A stretch of DNA of 64,000 nt from Methylorubrum populi (GCF_002355515.1 NZ_AP014809.1:1822501-1886500), one strand, 5' to 3'. Counted from the first letter of the stretch, positions 11,999 through 23,002 are shown. Made by a program: numbers and translations. Notes: generated from the letters alone by a model not told the origin.

Positions 11999-13738
11999 AT
12001 GACCGCACCCCTGCCGCCGGCGCCGCCGCCCGGCGAACCGATCGAAGCACGCCTGCGCCGCGGCCTTGGAGCCCGGTCGATCGTGCTCGTTGGTTTGATG
12101 GGGGCGGGCAAGAGCACCGTCGGACGCCGCCTCGCCAGCCGTCTCGGGCTGATGTTCAAGGATGCCGATCACGAGATCGAGGCGGCGGCCAAGCTCACCA
12201 TCGCCGACATCTTCGCGATCTACGGGGAGGCGAGCTTTCGCGAGGGCGAGGAGCGCGTGATCGCCCGCCTGCTGCGCGAGGGGCCGATGGTGTTGGCGAC
12301 CGGCGGCGGCGCCTTCATGCGCGAGGCGACCCGGGCGCGGATCGCCGAGGGCGGCATCTCGGTCTGGCTGAAGGCCGATCTCGACGTCCTGATGCGCCGC
12401 GTCCGCAAGCGCAACACCCGCCCCCTGCTCCAGACCGAGGACCCCGAGGCGACCATGCGCGCACTGATGGAGGTGCGGCATCCGGTCTATGCCCAGGCCG
12501 ATGTCACGGTCCTGTCGCGCGAGGTGTCCCACGACCGGGTGGTGGAGGACGTGATGGAAGCTCTCGACATCCACATCAACCCGTCTAGCGTGTCCCAAAA
12601 ACAACATTTGACATTTTCCATGAAACAACAACCCTCGCGCGTGAACGTTCCCCTCTCGGGCGGGCGCGAATACGATATCCGCATCGGACGCGGCCTCATC
12701 GACGCGGTGGGGGCGGAGGCGCGGGATCTCGGCGCCCGCGCCGCCGGCATCGTCACCGACGAGACGGTCGCCGGGCTCTACGGCGCGCGCGTGCGGGCGA
12801 GCCTCGAGGCCGCCGGTCTGCGCTGCGGGATCATCACGGTACCGCCGGGGGAGGCCTCGAAGAGTTATTCGGAGTTTGCCCGCGTCTGCGACGGTTTGTT
12901 GGCCGCGAGGATCGAGCGCGGCGACCTCGTGGTGGCGCTCGGCGGCGGCGTGGTCGGCGATCTCGCCGGCTTCGCGGCAGCCTCCCTGCGCCGCGGCGTC
13001 CGCTTCGTCCAAGTGCCCACGACCCTGCTCGCTCAGGTTGATTCTTCCGTCGGCGGCAAGACGGGAATCAACTCGCCGCTCGGAAAGAACCTGATCGGGG
13101 CCTTCCACCAGCCGCGCCTCGTTCTCGCCGATACGGCGACCCTCGACACGCTCTCGGAGCGCGAGATGCGGGCGGGCTACGCCGAGGTCGCCAAGTACGG
13201 CCTGATCGGCGATGCCGAGTTCTTCGAGTGGTGCGAGGCGAACTGGGCCGGCATCTTCTCCGGCGGTCCGGAGCGCGACGAGGCGGTCGCCGCCTGCTGC
13301 CGCGCCAAGGCCGGGGTCGTGACCCGCGACGAGCGGGAGGACGGCGAGCGTGCCCTGCTCAATCTCGGCCACACCTTCGGCCACGCCCTGGAGCGGCTGA
13401 CCGGCTACGACGCCGCCCGCCTCGTCCACGGCGAGGGCGTCGCGATCGGGCTGGCGCTGGCCTTCCGCTTCTCGGCGCGCCTCGGCCTCTGCCCCGGCCA
13501 GGATGCGGGGCGGGTCGCCAACCACCTCGCGCTGGTCGGCCTGCCGACGCGCCTGCAGCAGGTGCCCGGCGGCTGCGGCGACCCCGACGCGCTCCTCGAC
13601 GCCATGGCCCAGGACAAGAAGGTCCGCGACGGGCAACTCACCTTCATCCTCGCCCGCGGCATCGGCCAGAGCTTCATCGCGCCGGGGATCGAGGCGGCCG
13701 AGGTGCGCGGCTTCCTGGAGGCGGAGCTGAGGGGCTGA
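11999..13738 (+). CDS. aroKB: Bifunctional shikimate kinase / 3-dehydroquinate synthase
   Basis: This single reading frame of about 579 residues joins two shikimate-pathway enzymes. Residues about 20-190 are shikimate kinase with the P-loop GLMGAGKSTVG and the GGGAF motif. Residues about 208-579 are 3-dehydroquinate synthase with GGGVVGDLAGF, KYGLIGD and HTFGHALE. The two enzymes are usually adjacent but separate genes in alphaproteobacteria. Here there is no stop between them, only a short Ser/Gln-rich, AT-rich linker (about 12595-12645). An in-frame ATG at 12620 could give a separate AroB, but I see no ribosome-binding site in front of it, so a true fusion is more likely. The frame is open upstream to 11795; ATG 11999 is preferred because kinase similarity begins soon after it. 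Confidence 0.9.
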   Translation: MTAPLPPAPPPGEPIEARLRRGLGARSIVLVGLMGAGKSTVGRRLASRLGLMFKDADHEIEAAAKLTIADIFAIYGEASFREGEERVIARLLREGPMVLATGGGAFMREATRARIAEGGISVWLKADLDVLMRRVRKRNTRPLLQTEDPEATMRALMEVRHPVYAQADVTVLSREVSHDRVVEDVMEALDIHINPSSVSQKQHLTFSMKQQPSRVNVPLSGGREYDIRIGRGLIDAVGAEARDLGARAAGIVTDETVAGLYGARVRASLEAAGLRCGIITVPPGEASKSYSEFARVCDGLLAARIERGDLVVALGGGVVGDLAGFAAASLRRGVRFVQVPTTLLAQVDSSVGGKTGINSPLGKNLIGAFHQPRLVLADTATLDTLSEREMRAGYAEVAKYGLIGDAEFFEWCEANWAGIFSGGPERDEAVAACCRAKAGVVTRDEREDGERALLNLGHTFGHALERLTGYDAARLVHGEGVAIGLALAFRFSARLGLCPGQDAGRVANHLALVGLPTRLQQVPGGCGDPDALLDAMAQDKKVRDGQLTFILARGIGQSFIAPGIEAAEVRGFLEAELRG

Positions 13739-13841
13739 ACCTCCCCAGCCCCATGCACGGGAGGTTTGGAGCGGGCGCAGTCGCGTTCCCGCCCGAATGC
13801 GCCTATATGGGAGCCGTTCCAGCTTCCTAAGGTCCTGAGCC

Positions 13842-15119
13842 ATGGCGACGGCGTCGTTCGACTCCGCCCCGGGCGCATCGCGCGCCCTCCCCGCAATCGA
13901 GAAGGCCCCCGAGGTCACCGCCCTCTCGACCCTGCCCGGCCGCAAGGCCTCCCTCGTCGGCCTCACCCGCGAGGGTCTGAAGCAGGCGCTCATCGGCATC
14001 GGGGTGCCCGAGCGCGAGACGCGGATGCGGGTGAGCCAGATCTGGCACTGGCTCTACGTGCGCGGTGCCCGCGACTTCTCCGAGATGACCAATGTCGGCA
14101 AGGGGCTGAAGGCGCAGCTCGCGGAGCACTTCACCCTGGAGCGGCCGGAGGTCGTCACCGAGCAGGTCTCGCGCGACGGCACCCGCAAGTGGCTGCTGCG
14201 CATGGCGCCCACCGGCGCGCACGACCACAATCGCGGCGCCGAGATCGAGTGCGTCTACATCCCCGGCGACGACCGCGGCACGCTCTGCGTCTCGTCCCAG
14301 GTCGGCTGCACGCTGACCTGCTCGTTCTGCCACACCGGAACGCAGCGTCTCGTGCGCAACCTCTCCACCGCGGAGATCGTCGCGCAGCTCGTCGTCGCCC
14401 GCGACGCGCTCGGCGACTTCACGGGCCAGATGCCGGGCAAGGATGGCGGCGAGGCCGGCCGGCTCGTCACCAACATCGTGTTCATGGGCATGGGCGAGCC
14501 GCTCTACAATCTCGACGCGGTCATCGACGCCATCGCGGTGATGTCGGACCAGGAGGGCCTCGGCCTGTCGCGGCGGCGCATCACCGTCTCGACCTCCGGC
14601 GTGGTGCCGCAGATCGAGCGGCTGGGGCTCGAAGCCAACGCCATGCTGGCGATCTCGCTGCACGCGGTGCGCGACGAGCTGCGCGACGAGCTGGTGCCGC
14701 TGAACCGCAAATATCCGATCGCGCAGCTGCTCGACGCCTGCCGCAACTATCCGGGCCTCAGCAACGCCCGGCGCATCACCTTCGAGTACGTGATGCTGAA
14801 AGGCGTCAACGATTCGGACGCCGATGCCCGCGCCCTGGTGCGGCTCCTGAAGGGCATCCCGGCCAAGATCAACCTGATCCCGTTCAACCCCTGGCCCGGC
14901 TCGAAATACGAGTGCTCGGACTGGGAGCGGATCGAGCGGTTCTCCGAGATCGTGTTCAACGCCGGCTACGCCTCGCCGGTGCGCACCCCGCGCGGGCGCG
15001 ACATCCTGGCGGCCTGCGGCCAGCTCAAGAGCGAGACGGAGAAGCTGCGCGCCCGCGCCCGGATGATGCTCGAAGAGGGCATGGGCGCCGAGGCCGTCTA
15101 CGCCGATCAGGTCGATTGA
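13842..15119 (+). CDS. rlmN: 23S rRNA (adenine2503-C2)-methyltransferase / tRNA A37 methyltransferase
   Basis: This 425-residue radical-SAM enzyme methylates A2503 of 23S rRNA and A37 of some tRNAs. The iron-sulfur cluster motif CxxxCxxC is at Cys156, 160 and 163 (CTLTCSFC). MGMGEPLYN is the SAM-binding GEP-type motif, and the C-terminal Cys in ILAACGQL (about residue 391) corresponds to the transiently methylated cysteine. The ATG has an AAGG-type site upstream. It lies 103 bp after aroKB and converges on pckA. Confidence 0.96.
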   Translation: MATASFDSAPGASRALPAIEKAPEVTALSTLPGRKASLVGLTREGLKQALIGIGVPERETRMRVSQIWHWLYVRGARDFSEMTNVGKGLKAQLAEHFTLERPEVVTEQVSRDGTRKWLLRMAPTGAHDHNRGAEIECVYIPGDDRGTLCVSSQVGCTLTCSFCHTGTQRLVRNLSTAEIVAQLVVARDALGDFTGQMPGKDGGEAGRLVTNIVFMGMGEPLYNLDAVIDAIAVMSDQEGLGLSRRRITVSTSGVVPQIERLGLEANAMLAISLHAVRDELRDELVPLNRKYPIAQLLDACRNYPGLSNARRITFEYVMLKGVNDSDADARALVRLLKGIPAKINLIPFNPWPGSKYECSDWERIERFSEIVFNAGYASPVRTPRGRDILAACGQLKSETEKLRARARMMLEEGMGAEAVYADQVD

Positions 15120-15128
15120 AGCCCTCGT

Positions 15129-15155
15129 TCCCTCCCCGCTCGCGCGGGGAGGGGC
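15129..15155. terminator. Bidirectional hairpin between rlmN and pckA
   Basis: CCCTCCCCGC and GCGGGGAGGG form a strong stem with a 4-base loop exactly between two convergent genes. There is no long T-run. It also resembles the GC-rich repeat family seen elsewhere in the window. Confidence 0.55.
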
Positions 15156-15164
15156 GGTGATCGC

Positions 15165-16784
<1,620 letters not shown>

Positions 16785-16802
16785 GGGTACTTCCTCCCTC
16801 AC

Positions 16803-17096
16803 GGCCCCTGATCGCGCCGTCGCGCCGGTCTGTCCGGCTGTTTCGCGTGTTCTGGCGGGGCGTCCGTGCGGTCGGTCAGGGCCGCCGCACGCAGGTTCAC
16901 CGCCCCGCCCTCAATGGATCGGTCTCCGGCTTGGCCGTCAACTAATCCTTGGTATGGGTTCAAATAAAATTTGCACGCCGGCTCTTCATGGGACGGCCGA
17001 GCTGTCGCGATCCTGAACGGGCAAAATCCCGGCGGAAGGCTTATGTGAGGGCGTGCGCCCGCCGCCCTCCCTCAGCCACAGCCGTATCGTCCCCGC
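16803..17096. promoter_or_regulatory. Divergent intergenic region pckA / recR
   Basis: These ~294 bp hold no gene I can support. An AT-rich patch at about 16935-16980 (including CAAATAAAATTTG) stands out and is a likely promoter zone, but no clean -35/-10 pair could be fixed. Confidence 0.35.
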
Positions 17097-17702
17097 ATGC
17101 CCCAAGCCGTCGCCGGCCCCGAGATCGAGCGCCTGATCCAGCTTCTGGGACGGATGCCGGGCCTCGGGCCCCGTTCCGCCCGCCGCGCCGCGCTCCAGCT
17201 CATCAAGAAGCGCGAGACCCTGCTCGCCCCCCTGGCCGACGCGATGCGGATCGCTGCCGAGCGCATCGTCGTCTGCCGCTCCTGCGGCAACGTCGATACC
17301 AGCGAGCCCTGCACGATCTGCCGGGACGAGACGCGCGATCCCACCACCCTCGTCGTGGTCGAGGACGTCTCCGATCTCTGGGCGCTGGAGCGCTCAGGGG
17401 CGGTCAAGGCGCGCTACCATGTGCTCGGCGGCGTGCTCTCGGCGCTGGACGGCGTGCGGCCCGAGCACCTCACTATCGGCCGTCTTGTGGAGCGGGCGAG
17501 CGAGCCGGGAGTGAAGGAGATCATCCTGGCGCTGAACGCCACCGTCGATGGCCAGACCACGGCCCACTACGTCACCGAATCGCTCAAGCCTCTCGGATTG
17601 ACGATCACGCGCCTCGCCCACGGCGTGCCGGTCGGCGGCGAACTCGATTACCTCGACGAGGGCACGCTGACGGCGGCGATCCGCAGCCGCACGGCGTTCT
17701 GA
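17097..17702 (+). CDS. recR: Recombination protein RecR
   Basis: This 201-residue protein loads RecA in the RecFOR gap-repair pathway. An N-terminal helix-hairpin-helix ([18 protein letters not shown]) is followed by a four-Cys zinc finger (Cys60, 63, 72, 75) and a Toprim domain ([13 protein letters not shown] through the C-terminus). Length is standard. The dnaX and ybaB genes that often accompany recR are not in the window. Confidence 0.96.
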   Translation: MPQAVAGPEIERLIQLLGRMPGLGPRSARRAALQLIKKRETLLAPLADAMRIAAERIVVCRSCGNVDTSEPCTICRDETRDPTTLVVVEDVSDLWALERSGAVKARYHVLGGVLSALDGVRPEHLTIGRLVERASEPGVKEIILALNATVDGQTTAHYVTESLKPLGLTITRLAHGVPVGGELDYLDEGTLTAAIRSRTAF

Positions 17703-17868
17703 GGACGGTCTTCGCGCAAACGAAGCCGGCCTTTCCTGAAGGCTGGGCGCTCTTGGCTCGGAAGGAACCCGTAACGGCTTCTTAAATCGCGCCGTGACAA
17801 GTCTGGTCGCGGACCGGCGCGGCTGTGCCGAAGACAGTCTTTCCCGCACCGACCGCCTCGGCTCGACC

Positions 17869-19152
17869 ATGATGGATCTTCGACCGGAACAAGATCCGGG
17901 CCGCGCACCGAGACTTCACGAGAGGCTGGCCACGCCCTTCGTGGTGCGGATGCTCCTCCTGAGCCTCGCCGCGGTCATGCTCAGCAAGGCGCTGCGCTAC
18001 GCCGGGCTTCTTCCCGCCCAGGAACTGACGGATTTCGACGCCTTCCACATCGCCGGCCGGATGGTGTGGCGGGGCGATATCGCCCAGGCCTACCATCTCC
18101 CGGCCCTGCTGGAGGCGCAGCAGGCGCTCACCGGCGATCAGGCCTTCCTGCCCTGGACCTATCCGCCGCCCTTCAACCTCGTGGTGGCGGCCCTCGCCCC
18201 CCTGCCGATCGGCCTCGCCTACCTCGTCTTCGCCGGCGCGACCCTCGCGGCCTACCTGCTCGTCCTGCGCCGGATCGCCGGCCCGCTTTTCGCCACGGTC
18301 ATCGTCGCGCTGGCGCCGGCCCTGTTCGTCGCGGTGGCCGGCGGCCAGAACGGCTTTCTCACGGGCACGCTGATCGGGCTGGCCAGCCTGGGGCTCCTCG
18401 GCGGGCGGACGCTGGCCGGCCTGCCGCTCGGTCTGATGGTGATCAAGCCGCATCTCGCGGTCGGCCTCGCGGTCGGCGCCCTCGTGCTGCGCCGCTGGCG
18501 ATGCCTCGCGCTGGCCGCCGCGACGGCCGCGCTCGCCCTGGCCCTCTCCACCGCCGTGCTCGGCCCCGCGATCTGGCCGGCCTTCCTCGGCGGCGTCGAC
18601 GAGGCCAAGGCGTTTCTGGCCGCGGGCGCCTACCCGCTCTTTCGGATGGTCTCGGTCTATGCCTGGCTGCGCAGCCTCGATCTGCCGGCCGCCCTGGCGC
18701 TCGCCGCACAGGGCGCGACCGCGGTCGCGGTTCTCGGCCTGATCCCGTTCGCCCTCTGGAAGGGGATGCCGCGGCGGCAGGTCGTCGGTCTCGCCGTGCT
18801 GGCGAGCCTGTTCGTCAGCCCCTACGCCTACGACTACGACCTGCCGCTCTACGGCGTCGCCCTCGCCCTGCTGCTGCCGGACCTCCTCCGGCAGGCGCGC
18901 CGCGGGGAGGAGCTTGTCCTGCTCGGTCTCGGCTGGATCGTGGGCGGCTACGGCCTCGCGGCGACGCCGCTGCATGGGGGGCTGGATGGAACGGCCCTGA
19001 CATTCCCCGTCGGAATCTCGCTGGCTGCCCCGCCCTTCCTTCTCCTGCTCGCGCTGATCTGGCGCATCCTGCGCCGGGAGCAGGCTGCGACCACGACCGC
19101 GACCGCTGCGATCGGGACCGGGGTCGGGCCGGCCGGTCCGGTCCCCGCCTGA
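17869..19152 (+). CDS. GT87/DUF2029-type polyprenyl-phosphate-dependent glycosyltransferase
   Basis: This ~427-residue integral membrane protein has around ten hydrophobic segments. It resembles GT-C fold transferases of the GT87/DUF2029 class, which use polyprenyl-phosphate sugars at the outer face of the membrane. An acidic pair early after the first membrane segment (ELTDFDAFHIAGRMVWRG) fits the GT-C catalytic loop, and TYPPPFNLVVAAL and SPYAYDYDLPLYG are typical. The frame is open to 17794; ATG 17869 or 17872 just before MDLRPEQ is more plausible. It is followed 9 bp later by a DprE1-like oxidase and then a DprE2-like reductase, so its donor may be polyprenyl-phosphate arabinose. That substrate is inference. 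Confidence 0.8.
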   Translation: MMDLRPEQDPGRAPRLHERLATPFVVRMLLLSLAAVMLSKALRYAGLLPAQELTDFDAFHIAGRMVWRGDIAQAYHLPALLEAQQALTGDQAFLPWTYPPPFNLVVAALAPLPIGLAYLVFAGATLAAYLLVLRRIAGPLFATVIVALAPALFVAVAGGQNGFLTGTLIGLASLGLLGGRTLAGLPLGLMVIKPHLAVGLAVGALVLRRWRCLALAAATAALALALSTAVLGPAIWPAFLGGVDEAKAFLAAGAYPLFRMVSVYAWLRSLDLPAALALAAQGATAVAVLGLIPFALWKGMPRRQVVGLAVLASLFVSPYAYDYDLPLYGVALALLLPDLLRQARRGEELVLLGLGWIVGGYGLAATPLHGGLDGTALTFPVGISLAAPPFLLLLALIWRILRREQAATTTATAAIGTGVGPAGPVPA

Positions 19153-19161
19153 GGGTCGGTC

Positions 19162-20535
19162 ATGCTCGCGACCCCTGCCCTCGCCGAAGCCGGCCCGGAG
19201 GCGCAACGCCTGCGCACGCTCTCCGGCTGGGGCCGCTATCCCCGCGCGGCCAGCGAGATCCTGGCGGCCGACGCGCCCGGGACCCTGCCTATACTCCTGC
19301 GCGGCCGGCGCGGCGTGATCGCCCGCGGCGCCGGGCGCGCCTACGGCGACGCGGCCGTGGGTCAGCGCACCACCGTCCTGACGGGTGCCCTCGACCGGCT
19401 GCGCGGCTTCGATCCCGCCACCGGGCGGCTGCGGGCCGAGGCCGGGGTGACGCTGGCCGACATCGTCCGCACCTTCCTGCCGCGGGGCTTCTTCCCGCCG
19501 GTCGTGCCCGGCACGCAGTTCGTGACGCTGGGCGGGATGATCGCCTCCGACGTCCACGGCAAGAACCACCACCGCGAGGGCGGCTTCGGCGCCCATGTCG
19601 AGGCCCTGACCCTGCTGACGCCCGACGGCGTCCCGCGCCCCTGCTCGCGCGACCAGAACCCCGATCTCTTCGCCCTCACGCTCGGCGGGATGGGGCTGAC
19701 CGGCACGATCCTCGACGCGACCTTCCGCCTGCGGCCGGTGGAGAGCGGCTGGATCTGCCAGCAGACCCGCGTCGCCGCCGACCTTTCGGCGATGCTGCGG
19801 GCGCTGGAGGAGGACGACGCGGCGACCTACTCGGTCGCCTGGATCGACTGCCTCGCCCGCGGGGCCTCCCTCGGACGCGGCCTCGTCTATCGCGGCGAGC
19901 ATGCCGGCCGGCAGGCCTGCCTCGCCGCCGGACGCGATCCGTTTCCGATCCCGGCCCACGGTCGGCTCACGGTGCCGCCGGGATTGCCGGCCTGGACCCT
20001 GAACCGCGCCTCGGTCACGGCCTTCAACGCGCTGTACTTCCGGCGCGGGGCGGCGGCCGGCGCCTCGGGCCTCGTGCCGTGGCACAGCTACTTCTTCCCC
20101 CTCGACGGGCTGGCGGCGTGGAACCGCCTCTACGGGGCGCGCGGATTCGTGCAGCACCAGTGCGTCGTGCCCCGGCGCGGTGTCGAAGCCGTGCTGTCCG
20201 GGATGCTCGACCGGGTCGCCCGGCTCGGCACCGCCTCGCCGCTGGCGGTGCTCAAGCGGCTCGGTCCCGGCGGCGGCGGGCTGTCCTTCCCGATCGACGG
20301 CTACACCCTGGCCCTTGACCTGCCGGCGAACGCCGCGACCTTCGCCCTGCTCGACGAACTCGACCGGAGCGTCGTCGCCGCAGGTGGACGGCTCTACCTC
20401 GCCAAGGATGCCCGGCAGAGCCGCGAGACCTTCGAGGCGGGCTACCCGGCCCTCCCCACCTTCCGAGATCTCCGCCGGCAGCTCGGCGCCGAAGGAGTGC
20501 TCGCCTCCCGCCTCTCCGTGCGCCTGGGAATGTGA
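19162..20535 (+). CDS. DprE1-like FAD-dependent oxidase (polyprenylphosphoryl-ribose 2'-oxidase candidate)
   Basis: This 457-residue protein has a vanillyl-alcohol-oxidase-type FAD domain. GWGRYP at the N-terminus, RGAGRAYGDAAVG and VPGTQFVTLGGMIASDVHGKNHHREGGFG are closely DprE1-like; the His in VHGKNHH is the usual flavin-contact region. In mycobacteria DprE1 oxidises decaprenylphosphoryl-ribose to the 2'-keto intermediate, which DprE2 reduces to the arabinose form. The next gene is a short-chain reductase overlapping this stop, as for DprE2. The polyprenyl phosphoribosyltransferase needed upstream is not in the window. Family assignment is firm; the exact lipid substrate is inferred. Confidence 0.85.
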   Translation: MLATPALAEAGPEAQRLRTLSGWGRYPRAASEILAADAPGTLPILLRGRRGVIARGAGRAYGDAAVGQRTTVLTGALDRLRGFDPATGRLRAEAGVTLADIVRTFLPRGFFPPVVPGTQFVTLGGMIASDVHGKNHHREGGFGAHVEALTLLTPDGVPRPCSRDQNPDLFALTLGGMGLTGTILDATFRLRPVESGWICQQTRVAADLSAMLRALEEDDAATYSVAWIDCLARGASLGRGLVYRGEHAGRQACLAAGRDPFPIPAHGRLTVPPGLPAWTLNRASVTAFNALYFRRGAAAGASGLVPWHSYFFPLDGLAAWNRLYGARGFVQHQCVVPRRGVEAVLSGMLDRVARLGTASPLAVLKRLGPGGGGLSFPIDGYTLALDLPANAATFALLDELDRSVVAAGGRLYLAKDARQSRETFEAGYPALPTFRDLRRQLGAEGVLASRLSVRLGM

Positions 20536-21272
20536 TGGCCGGAACCCTGCTCCTCGTCGGGGCCACCTCCGAGATCGGCCACGCCGTGGCCGCGCGCTAC
20601 GCCGAGGCCGGCTGGCGCATCCTGCTGGCGGCGCGCGACCCGGAGCGGGCGCAGCGCAACGTCGACGACCTCGCCGCCCGCTACCGGGCGGAGGTCGCGC
20701 TGCTGCGCCTCGACATCCTGGCGACGGACGACTTCGCCGGATGGCTCGACGGGCTCCCGGCGCTGCCCGACACCGTGGTCTGCGCGGTCGGCGAACTCGG
20801 CGATCAGGGCCGGGCCGAGGGCGACCTCGCCCATGCCGAGGGGGTGATGCGGACGAATTTCCTGGGGCCGTCCCTGCTGCTCGGCCTCATCGCCGAGCGC
20901 TTCGCCGCCCGGGGCAGCGGCGCGATCGTCGGCATCAGTTCGGTGGCGGGCGACCGCGGGCGCGGCTCGAACTACGTCTACGGCGCCGGCAAGGCCGGCT
21001 TCACCGCCTTCCTCTCCGGCCTGCGCAACCGTTTGACTAAGCGCGGGGTCCGGGTGGTGACGGTGAAGCCCGGCTTCGTGCGCACCCGGATGACCCGCGG
21101 CATGCGCCTGCCCCCGCTCCTGACCGCCGAGCCGTCCGAGGTCGGGCGGGCCGTCTACGCCGCTGCGGAAGGGAGCGGGGGCGACGTCGTCTACGTGCGC
21201 AAGGTCTGGCGCCTCGTCATGACGGTGATCGGCGCGATCCCAGAACCGGTGTTCAAGCGCCTGAGTCTGTGA
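20535..21272 (+). CDS. DprE2-like short-chain dehydrogenase/reductase
   Basis: This 245-residue SDR has the NAD(P)-binding motif GATSEIGHAVA near the N-terminus and a catalytic Ser-Tyr-Lys set in SSVAGDRGRGSNYVYGAGKAG (YxxxK). The C-terminal KVWRLVMTVIGAIPEPVFKRL is hydrophobic and could touch the membrane, as in DprE2. Its ATG overlaps the stop of the DprE1-like gene (TGATG; a GTG 3 bases earlier is also possible), so translation is coupled and the two likely form a two-step ribose-to-arabinose epimerase on a polyprenyl phosphate. Confidence 0.83.
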   Translation: MAGTLLLVGATSEIGHAVAARYAEAGWRILLAARDPERAQRNVDDLAARYRAEVALLRLDILATDDFAGWLDGLPALPDTVVCAVGELGDQGRAEGDLAHAEGVMRTNFLGPSLLLGLIAERFAARGSGAIVGISSVAGDRGRGSNYVYGAGKAGFTAFLSGLRNRLTKRGVRVVTVKPGFVRTRMTRGMRLPPLLTAEPSEVGRAVYAAAEGSGGDVVYVRKVWRLVMTVIGAIPEPVFKRLSL

Positions 21273-21386
21273 CCGCGGGCCACCCCGCCCGGGCATTTGA
21301 CCGCCCCCGCGCCGCCGCCTATCTCCGGATGAGGGAACGTGTTTTCGCGCGTTCGTATCCCCCTCGCCCATTCCGGCCCGGAAGCC

Positions 21387-21902
21387 ATGACCGTCCGCCC
21401 CCTCGTCATCCTGCCCGATGCGCAGCTGCGCCTCATCTCCGAGCCGGTGAGCACGGTCACCGATGAGATCCGCACGCTCGCCCGCGACATGATCGAGACC
21501 ATGTACGACGCCCCCGGCGTCGGCCTCGCCGCGATCCAGATCGGGGTGGCCAAGCGCGTCGTCACCATCGACACCTCGAAGGACGAGAACGCGAAGAACC
21601 CGACCGTCTACCTCAACCCGGAGATCGTCTGGTCTTCGGAAGAGAAGCGGGTCTACGACGAGGGCTGCCTGTCGATCCCTGAATTCTACGGCGAGGTCGA
21701 GCGGCCGGACCGCGTCCGGGTGCGCTACATGACCCTCGACGGCGAGACGGTGGAGCAGGAGGCCGACGGCCTGCTCGCCACCTGCCTCCAGCACGAGATC
21801 GACCACCTCAACGGCGTGCTGTTCATCGACCACCTGTCGAAGCTCAAGCGCGACCGGGTGATGAAGAAGTTCACCAAGGCCGCCAAGCGCGACGCCGCCT
21901 GA
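21387..21902 (+). CDS. def: Peptide deformylase
   Basis: This 171-residue metalloenzyme removes the N-formyl group from new proteins. The three family motifs are intact: [19 protein letters not shown] with metal-ligand Cys94, and QHEIDH with His136/Glu137/His140. The frame opens 16 codons earlier, but ATG 21387 ([11 protein letters not shown]) matches the family start. fmt follows after 10 bp, the usual def-fmt pairing that adds and removes the formyl group. Confidence 0.97.
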   Translation: MTVRPLVILPDAQLRLISEPVSTVTDEIRTLARDMIETMYDAPGVGLAAIQIGVAKRVVTIDTSKDENAKNPTVYLNPEIVWSSEEKRVYDEGCLSIPEFYGEVERPDRVRVRYMTLDGETVEQEADGLLATCLQHEIDHLNGVLFIDHLSKLKRDRVMKKFTKAAKRDAA

Positions 21903-21912
21903 CGAAGGTCCG

Positions 21913-22842
21913 ATGCGCATCGTCTTCATGGGCACGCCGGATTTCGCGGTGCCCACCCTGGACCGTCTGCACGCCGACGGCCACAGCCTCGCCGCCGTCT
22001 ACACCCGCGCCCCGTCCAAGGCCGGCCGCGGCATGGCACTGAAACCCTCGCCGGTTCATGCCCGCGCCGAGGCATTGGGCATCCCCGTGCTGACGCCCTC
22101 CACCCTGAAGACGCCGGAGGCGGCCGAGACCTTCGCCGGGCACGGGGCTGACGTCGCGGTCGTCGTCGCCTACGGCATGCTGCTCCCGCAAAGGATCCTC
22201 GACACGCCGCGCTTCGGCTGCCTCAACCTGCACGGCTCGCTGCTGCCGCGCTGGCGCGGCGCCGCGCCGATTCAGCGGGCGGTGATGGCGGGCGACGCCG
22301 AGAGCGGGGTCGGCGTGATGCGGATGGAGGCCGGGCTCGATACCGGCCCGGTGGCGATGGAGGCGCGTCTCGCGATCCCCGAAGGGATGACCGCGGGCGA
22401 GCTGCACGACAGGCTGATGCCGCTCGGGGCCGACCTGATGGGGCGGGCGATCCGTGCGCTGGAGCGGGAGGGCCTGACCTTCACGCCGCAGGCCGCGGAA
22501 GGCGTGGTCTACGCCCACAAGATCACCAACGAAGAGGCGCGGATCGACTGGTCGCGCCCGGCCGAGGCGGTCGCGCGCCACATCAACGGGCTGTCGCCGT
22601 TTCCAGGCGCCTATTTCGAGGCCGATCTCGGCAAGGGACCGGAGCGGGTGAAGGTGCTGCGGGCGCTTGCCCATGACGGCTCCGGCGCGCCGGGCACGCT
22701 GCTCGACGCCGCCTGCACCGTGGCCTGCGGCACCGGCGCGGTGCGGCTGCTCGAACTGCGCCGGGCCGGCAAGGGCGGGGTTGCCTCGGGCGAAGATTTC
22801 CTGCGCGGGGCGCGGCTGGCGGCAGGGGCTTCGTTCACGTGA
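21913..22842 (+). CDS. fmt: Methionyl-tRNA formyltransferase
   Basis: This 309-residue enzyme formylates initiator Met-tRNA using 10-formyl-tetrahydrofolate. The N-terminus MRIVFMGTPDFAVPTLDRL and the folate-site motif LNLHGSLLPRWRGAAPIQRA (catalytic Asn/His region with SLLP) are diagnostic. The C-terminal tRNA-binding domain is present. It lies between def and truA; a 134-bp palindromic repeat separates it from truA. Confidence 0.97.
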   Translation: MRIVFMGTPDFAVPTLDRLHADGHSLAAVYTRAPSKAGRGMALKPSPVHARAEALGIPVLTPSTLKTPEAAETFAGHGADVAVVVAYGMLLPQRILDTPRFGCLNLHGSLLPRWRGAAPIQRAVMAGDAESGVGVMRMEAGLDTGPVAMEARLAIPEGMTAGELHDRLMPLGADLMGRAIRALEREGLTFTPQAAEGVVYAHKITNEEARIDWSRPAEAVARHINGLSPFPGAYFEADLGKGPERVKVLRALAHDGSGAPGTLLDAACTVACGTGAVRLLELRRAGKGGVASGEDFLRGARLAAGASFT

Positions 22843-22856
22843 CCGGCTTCCGGTAT

Positions 22857-22990
22857 CCCCCTCTCCCCTCTGCGGGAGAGGGTGGCCCGCGAACCGGGTC
22901 GGGTGAGGGGAGCGACCTTTCCGGAAGCGTCGCCCCCTCTCCCGCCTGCTCCGCAGGCACCCTCCCCCGCCGAGGGGTGAGGGTTGCTGG
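22857..22990. repeat. GC-rich intergenic palindromic repeat (CCCTCTCCC/GGGAGAGGG type)
   Basis: Between fmt and truA there are nested inverted repeats: CCCTCTCCCCTCTGCGGGAG and GAGGGTG, then GGGTCGGGTGAGGGG, then CCCCTCTCCCGCC and CCGAGGGGTGAGGG. This resembles the REP-like repeats scattered between genes in many alphaproteobacteria. Related short stems occur at 15129 and 51867. Confidence 0.6.
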
Positions 22991-23002
22991 CCCCGAATCC
23001 TG

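Noticed and set aside
12620..12622. Separate start of aroB at the internal ATG
   Set aside because: No ribosome-binding site precedes it and the frame is continuous with aroK; kept only as a possibility.
11789..13999. A 736-codon minus-strand open frame across aroKB
   Set aside because: It is antisense to a well-supported fused enzyme and has only GC-driven composition.
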